From NCBI GenBank assembly GCA_943324565.2, contig CALPMC020000014.1, positions 1-46,331 on the forward strand: a stretch of DNA of 46,331 nucleotides, in the 5' to 3' direction. The notes beneath the pieces were generated by a model. The model was not told the DNA's origin. It saw only the letters and a program-made list of their open reading frames with translations, and did no database searches. Positions 42,469-46,331 of the stretch are shown here, piece after piece. Every line of letters begins with the position of its first letter. Positions within the stretch are counted from its first letter, which is position 1. This DNA is from Chitinophaga pinensis. Lineage in GTDB: Bacteria > Bacteroidota > Bacteroidia > Flavobacteriales_D > Crocinitomicaceae. Made by a program: the position numbers and the translations under genes.

Positions 42469-43389
42469 TTACATTGTTTTATTTTCAAACAATTTTTCTA
42501 ATTCTTCCCATTGTTCTTTAAATTTCATTCCTGTAAAAAGTGGTTCGAACCATTCGTGACGGTGGTCGTGATTACATTCACATTCACGCATTTGAAAAAC
42601 TGGGAGTTTATCTCCATTTGCACGATTTCTTGATGTTAATGCGAACCACATATCCCATTCGGTTGGAGATAATCCAGCGCCTAGAATCAAAACCGGATTT
42701 TGAATAAGTCTATAATACCATGTGTTGTCTTCTTGTTCTGACCTTTTATGTTGCATGTGATGATTGCGCAATCGAATTGTAGTTTCGAGTATTTGGGAAT
42801 ATTTATGTAAGCCTAGAATGATACTTTTCTTATTCACAACGCAACCATGGGGATGCCAAAAGTTAATTTTATTTTTATCCCCAAAATCAACAGTTGTGTG
42901 CCTCGTTGTTAAAAAGGAATAGGAATCTTTAGACCCTTCAAAAAAGCTAGAATTATTGGTGAACTTTCCCAATTTAACTCCTTTTCGTTTGTTAAGAAGT
43001 AATTCAGGAATTTGATCGAAATTTAAAGAAATCACATCAGAAACCTTCTCAGGGTTGAAGATTCCAAGTGGATAACATTTTACACATTCATCCAAAACCT
43101 TATCTTCTTCAGTTTTAATTAATTTTTGAACGCATTCAATTAAACGTTCTTCTGTTTTATGCGAATCTTCGCAAGTAATCTTTTTCGATTCAATAATTTT
43201 TTCAAAATCCAAATGATATTCTCCTGTCAATTTACAATCTGGACTCAGTCTTCGTAGTAACATTTTCCAAGAACTTAAAATTGTGTCTTTCTTCAACGCT
43301 TGCCGATGAAACCCCGAACCTAAAATGATTGTGAATTTTACATCAGGGTCTTTTAGTAATGCTTTGAATATTGGGTTCGTTTTATCCAT
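42469..43389 (-). CDS. Stand-alone SIR2-like domain protein, putative NAD-dependent enzyme or NADase
   Basis: The 306-residue soluble protein has the divergent SIR2-like (not classical sirtuin) layout: a Rossmann entry TIILGSGFHRQAL (about 20-32), VISLNFDQIPELLLN with Asn123 and Asp125 in the N-x-D position, FWHPHGCVVNKKSIILGLHK with His179/His181 in the catalytic His region, and a late NPVLILGAGLSPTEWDMW. Proteins of this class occur in bacterial defence as NAD-consuming effectors, but others have different roles. No zinc module of deacetylase sirtuins is evident; a late CECNHDHRHEW (270-280) is Cys/His-rich. Its ATG is 8 bp after the stop of the collagen-like gene, so the two are probably cotranscribed. 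Confidence 0.78.
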   Translation of the reverse strand: MDKTNPIFKALLKDPDVKFTIILGSGFHRQALKKDTILSSWKMLLRRLSPDCKLTGEYHLDFEKIIESKKITCEDSHKTEERLIECVQKLIKTEEDKVLDECVKCYPLGIFNPEKVSDVISLNFDQIPELLLNKRKGVKLGKFTNNSSFFEGSKDSYSFLTTRHTTVDFGDKNKINFWHPHGCVVNKKSIILGLHKYSQILETTIRLRNHHMQHKRSEQEDNTWYYRLIQNPVLILGAGLSPTEWDMWFALTSRNRANGDKLPVFQMRECECNHDHRHEWFEPLFTGMKFKEQWEELEKLFENKTM

Positions 43390-43397
43390 AAGATCTA

Positions 43398-46331
43398 CTA
43401 GGGATTAATAACAATTGAATAGCTACATGGATGCGGCTGTACGCAATCACTAACTCTTGAACTCATATTATAAACTCCAGGGCTATTGAAAACAATTATT
43501 TCTTGAATATAATTGGGTGATGCAGTTTGCTGGCATGAAGAACTTAATACTGATGCCGATGGAGAATTAGTGAAAGAAGAACAATTACAAAACTGATTCC
43601 CTGTAGATGTGTGTTTTATAGTTATTTGCTGTCCAACTTGTGCTTCAATAATTCCTTGAGCATTCATTTGAGGACTATATACATAACCATAAAAAGAACC
43701 CCCAGAACAACTTAGCGCTGCAGGCGCTTGAAAAGTTGTAAAACTTATCTCAGTCCCATAAGCTGTTCCCGTGGCATTTGTTGCATATGCTCTTACATAG
43801 TAGGTTGTATTACCATTTAATCCTGAAAGATTAGCCGTAAACGTTCCTATTCCACTTCCCGAAACTACAAACGAGTTTGCAATTGTTGGATTTTGAGAAG
43901 TACTATAACAGAATCCTCTTTCTGTAACCGATGCTCCACCATCTGAAGTAACCTCACCTGAAATTGATGAAGAATTATAAGAAATATTTGATGATGTTCC
44001 AGTTAGAACAGTTGGTAATGCAGCTCCACTTATAAATGTTTGCTGATTTCCATAAACTGTACCGCCAGCGTTTGTAGCATACGCCCTAACATAATATGTT
44101 GTGTTTGGTGTTAGATTTATTAAAGTACTTGTAAAAGTTCCTGTTCCTATTCCATCTGTTGTGAAATTATCAGTTAATTCAGGGTTAGTATTCACATCCC
44201 AACAAATTCCTCTTGCTGTAATAGCGTTTCCTCCATCGCTAGAAATTACTCCACCACAACTAGCTGTCAATCCAGTAATGTTTGTAACTGAAGATGTTGA
44301 GATTTGAGCTAAACATGCGCCCCATTGAGGTGCATTATAACAAAATGTTAGAACTTGACCCGTTTGTCCTGGAGGAACATTTACCCATGAACTACCATTC
44401 CAGTAAAGCATTTGTCCTTGACTTGTTCCATTGGCTAAAGAGCCACCTCCGGATGTTCCATTTACACCATTGCACACATACTTTGTTTGACTTACATTTA
44501 CCTCACTTGCATCTAATATCGAATTTGCATTCGCATCCAAACCAGTTTCAATTTTAGTTCCACCGTTGGTGCAATTCGCTCCTGCCGGTTCGGTTGTCGT
44601 TTTAATAAGAGCGTTTAATCCATTTGTACCGTTAGTTCCTGCAACACCTTGTATTCCTTGTGCCCCAGTCGCCCCAACGGTTCCGTTACACACATATTTT
44701 GTCAAAGAAGCACTCACTTCACTTACGTCTAAAGTTCCGTTGCTATTGGCATCCAAGCCATATTCGATTTTCACTCCTCCTGTTGTACAGTTTGCACCTG
44801 CTGCTTCGGTTGTGGTTTTTGCTAAGGTGTTTTTTCCATCAGCACCGTTTGTGCCAGCTACTCCAGTCGCTCCTTGAATTCCTTGAGCACCCGTTGCACC
44901 AGTAGGTCCAGTTAAACCAATTGGCCCTTGTGACCCTGTTGCTCCCGTTGGGCCAGCAACACCTTGAATACCTTGCGCGCCAGTTGCTCCCGTTGCTCCT
45001 GTTGTACCAATCGGTCCAGTTAAACCAATTGGTCCTTGCGCACCAGTTACACCAGCGCTTCCATTACAAACATATTTTGTTAAAGTAGCATTTACTTCAG
45101 ATACATCCAACGTTCCGTTATTGTTAGCGTCTAAACCATATTCGATTTTTACGCCGCCTGTTGTACAGTTTGCACCTGCAGCTTCTGTTGTAGTTTTTGC
45201 TAAAGTGTTTTTTCCATCAGCACCGTTTGTTCCGTTAGTACCATTTGTTCCAGCTGCTCCATTCGCTCCTTGAATTCCTTGAGCACCTGTTGCACCAGTA
45301 GGTCCAGTTAAACCAATTGGTCCTTGAAGTCCAGTTGCTCCCGTTTGGCCAGCAACACCTTGAATACCTTGCGCGCCAGTTGCTCCCGTTGCTCCTGTTG
45401 CACCAGTCGGTCCAGTTAAACCAATTGGTCCTTGCGCACCAGTTGCACCAACGCTTCCATTACAAACATATTTTGTTAAAGTAGCATTCACTTCACTTAC
45501 GTCCAATGTTCCGTTGTTATTGGCGTCTAAACCGTATTCAATTTTTACACCTCCTGTTGTACAATTTGCTCCAGCAGCTTCGTTTGTGGTTTTTGCTAAA
45601 GTGTTTTTTCCATCAGCACCATTTGTTCCGTTCGTACCATTTGTTCCAGCTGCTCCAGTCGCTCCTTGAATTCCTTGAGCGCCCGTTGCACCAGTAGGCC
45701 CAGTTAAACCAATTGGTCCTTGTGACCCTGTTGCTCCAGTTGGTCCTGCAACCCCTTGAATACCTTGAATACCTTGTGCACCAGTAGGTCCTGCAACACC
45801 TTGGATTCCTTGAATACCTTGTGCACCAGTTGCTCCTGTAATTGAGTTTAAAAAATCACTTTCTGTTCCTGTATTTCCTTGTGCTAACCAAATTTCATAA
45901 GCACTTAAACCATTCTGACCGTTTGCGCCATTTATACCGTTGATTCCATCCGTTCCATTTGCACCGTTTGTTCCATTTTGTCCCGCAACACCTTGTGGTC
46001 CTTGTGCCCCAGTAATTGCAGTTAAGAAATCACTTTCTGTTCCTGTATTTCCTTGTGCTAACCAAATTTCATAGGCACTTAAACCATTCTGACCGTTTGC
46101 GCCATTTGTACCGTTGATTCCATCTGTTCCATTTGCACCGTTTGTTCCATTTTGTCCTGCTGTCCCTTGAGCACCTGTTGCACCTTGAATTCCTTGTGGA
46201 CCTTGCAAACCTGTTAGTATTGGTGTTGTATAAGTTGAACCGTCTGTATAAGTGAAAGTTAAAGAGCCATTTCCATTATCTGAAACGCTTGTAATTCCAT
46301 TTCCAGCAGAAGTTGCATAAGTAGATTTATC
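43398..46331 (-). CDS. Giant collagen-like repeat surface protein (5' end beyond the window)
   Basis: 977 residues are visible; the frame stays open to the window edge, so the N-terminus and any signal peptide are missing. The order is: a hydrophilic lead ([19 protein letters not shown]), collagen-type Gly-x-y blocks ([13 protein letters not shown] and NGTNGADGK types) in which two copies of [20 protein letters not shown] and four Cys-containing modules with an EF-hand-like D-x-N-x-NG-x-LD-x-x-EV loop are embedded, two fibronectin III-like domains (each about 85 residues), and a Cys-rich C-terminal domain. No T9SS sorting domain is seen. It is probably an extracellular fibre or adhesin. The 3' end is 8 bp from the SIR2-like gene. 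Confidence 0.85.
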   Translation of the reverse strand, partial: DKSTYATSAGNGITSVSDNGNGSLTFTYTDGSTYTTPILTGLQGPQGIQGATGAQGTAGQNGTNGANGTDGINGTNGANGQNGLSAYEIWLAQGNTGTESDFLTAITGAQGPQGVAGQNGTNGANGTDGINGINGANGQNGLSAYEIWLAQGNTGTESDFLNSITGATGAQGIQGIQGVAGPTGAQGIQGIQGVAGPTGATGSQGPIGLTGPTGATGAQGIQGATGAAGTNGTNGTNGADGKNTLAKTTNEAAGANCTTGGVKIEYGLDANNNGTLDVSEVNATLTKYVCNGSVGATGAQGPIGLTGPTGATGATGATGAQGIQGVAGQTGATGLQGPIGLTGPTGATGAQGIQGANGAAGTNGTNGTNGADGKNTLAKTTTEAAGANCTTGGVKIEYGLDANNNGTLDVSEVNATLTKYVCNGSAGVTGAQGPIGLTGPIGTTGATGATGAQGIQGVAGPTGATGSQGPIGLTGPTGATGAQGIQGATGVAGTNGADGKNTLAKTTTEAAGANCTTGGVKIEYGLDANSNGTLDVSEVSASLTKYVCNGTVGATGAQGIQGVAGTNGTNGLNALIKTTTEPAGANCTNGGTKIETGLDANANSILDASEVNVSQTKYVCNGVNGTSGGGSLANGTSQGQMLYWNGSSWVNVPPGQTGQVLTFCYNAPQWGACLAQISTSSVTNITGLTASCGGVISSDGGNAITARGICWDVNTNPELTDNFTTDGIGTGTFTSTLINLTPNTTYYVRAYATNAGGTVYGNQQTFISGAALPTVLTGTSSNISYNSSSISGEVTSDGGASVTERGFCYSTSQNPTIANSFVVSGSGIGTFTANLSGLNGNTTYYVRAYATNATGTAYGTEISFTTFQAPAALSCSGGSFYGYVYSPQMNAQGIIEAQVGQQITIKHTSTGNQFCNCSSFTNSPSASVLSSSCQQTASPNYIQEIIVFNSPGVYNMSSRVSDCVQPHPCSYSIVINP
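43731..44288 (-). repeat. Two tandem fibronectin III-like domains in the collagen-like gene
   Basis: Copies at 44028-44288 and 43731-44003 share the pattern [15 protein letters not shown] or [26 protein letters not shown] and a final TVYG or TAYG followed by a Phe strand. This is the FnIII-like module common in secreted Bacteroidota proteins. Confidence 0.75.
44466..45602 (-). repeat. Four copies of a Cys-containing EF-hand-like module between collagen blocks
   Basis: Copies are at 45456-45602, 45060-45206, 44682-44828 and 44466-44612, each 49 codons. Each runs from LAKTT (or LIKTT) through [19 protein letters not shown] to LTKYVCNG, with two Cys per copy. The first three are nearly identical in protein; the fourth is more diverged ([20 protein letters not shown]). 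The loop D-x-N-x-NG-x-LD may bind calcium. Confidence 0.85.
45849..46082 (-). repeat. Duplicated 58-codon unit with [20 protein letters not shown]
   Basis: The 20-residue phrase occurs at 46023-46082 and 45849-45908, 174 bp apart, separated by collagen-type [11 protein letters not shown] text. Similar phrases are known from phage tail-fibre and collagen-like proteins. The almost exact copy suggests a recent tandem duplication. Confidence 0.8.

Noticed and set aside
42358-42501. Open + strand stretch reading FYPNHKDEKITSLREFYWSI
   Set aside because: It has no start codon, overlaps the 3' end of the SIR2-like gene antisense, and matches no family I recognise. It could be debris but is not supportable.
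44466-46082. Regular repeats that could be mistaken for a CRISPR array
   Set aside because: The repeats are in one continuous open frame, encode Gly-x-y and Cys modules, and are not short palindromic units with unique spacers.

Overview
The window looks like a chromosomal segment of a Bacteroidota bacterium, most likely Flavobacteriales and perhaps Crocinitomicaceae (Fluviicola-like). The signs are AT-rich DNA, promoter boxes of the Bacteroidota form TAnnTTTG instead of E. coli-type boxes, starts without obvious Shine-Dalgarno sites, a secreted protein ending in a type IX secretion (T9SS) sorting domain, a Sco/two-COX3/COX4/heme O synthase cluster, and collagen-like surface repeats. The family placement is inference; the phylum is well supported.

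1-9600 (mostly + strand): the tail of a probable RluA-type pseudouridine synthase, a peptide-binding lipoprotein (- strand), an M20 peptidase, a GIY-YIG-like protein, a small lipoprotein, a broken gene remnant, a Fic AMPylase-like protein, DNA polymerase I and a small conserved protein. 9687-15441 (- strand): an NrtR-like Nudix regulator next to a FucP-like sugar transporter, then dxs and a Wzx-type flippase. 15443-24975 (- strand): a crotonase gene, a SixA-like phosphatase and a tightly packed surface-polysaccharide operon. The operon carries a full set for UDP-GlcNAc(3NAc)A (wbpA/B/D/E types), UDP-glucose dehydrogenase plus UDP-xylose synthase, dTDP-glucose dehydratase and a CpsB-type tyrosine phosphatase, but no glycosyltransferase.

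25121-32946: two small beta-barrel-like secreted proteins, waaA (Kdo transferase), dtd, rsgA, rseP, a C-terminal processing protease and dCMP deaminase. 33037-38299 (- strand): a cytochrome oxidase accessory operon (cyoE, two COX3-family subunits with large insertions, COX4, two Sco-like proteins, DUF420), without subunits I and II. 38398-39066: folE. 39362-41278: a glycine-rich T9SS cargo.

41279-46331 is the accessory end. About 1.2 kb of gene debris holds a twice-frameshifted thermonuclease, the C-terminal module of a lost collagen-like protein, the tail of a REP-associated transposase and a set of hairpins with a perfect 38-bp palindrome. It is followed by a stand-alone SIR2-like protein 8 bp downstream of a very large collagen-like repeat protein that runs off the window. 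This SIR2/collagen pair is the best candidate here for something undescribed. Its function is not shown by the sequence.
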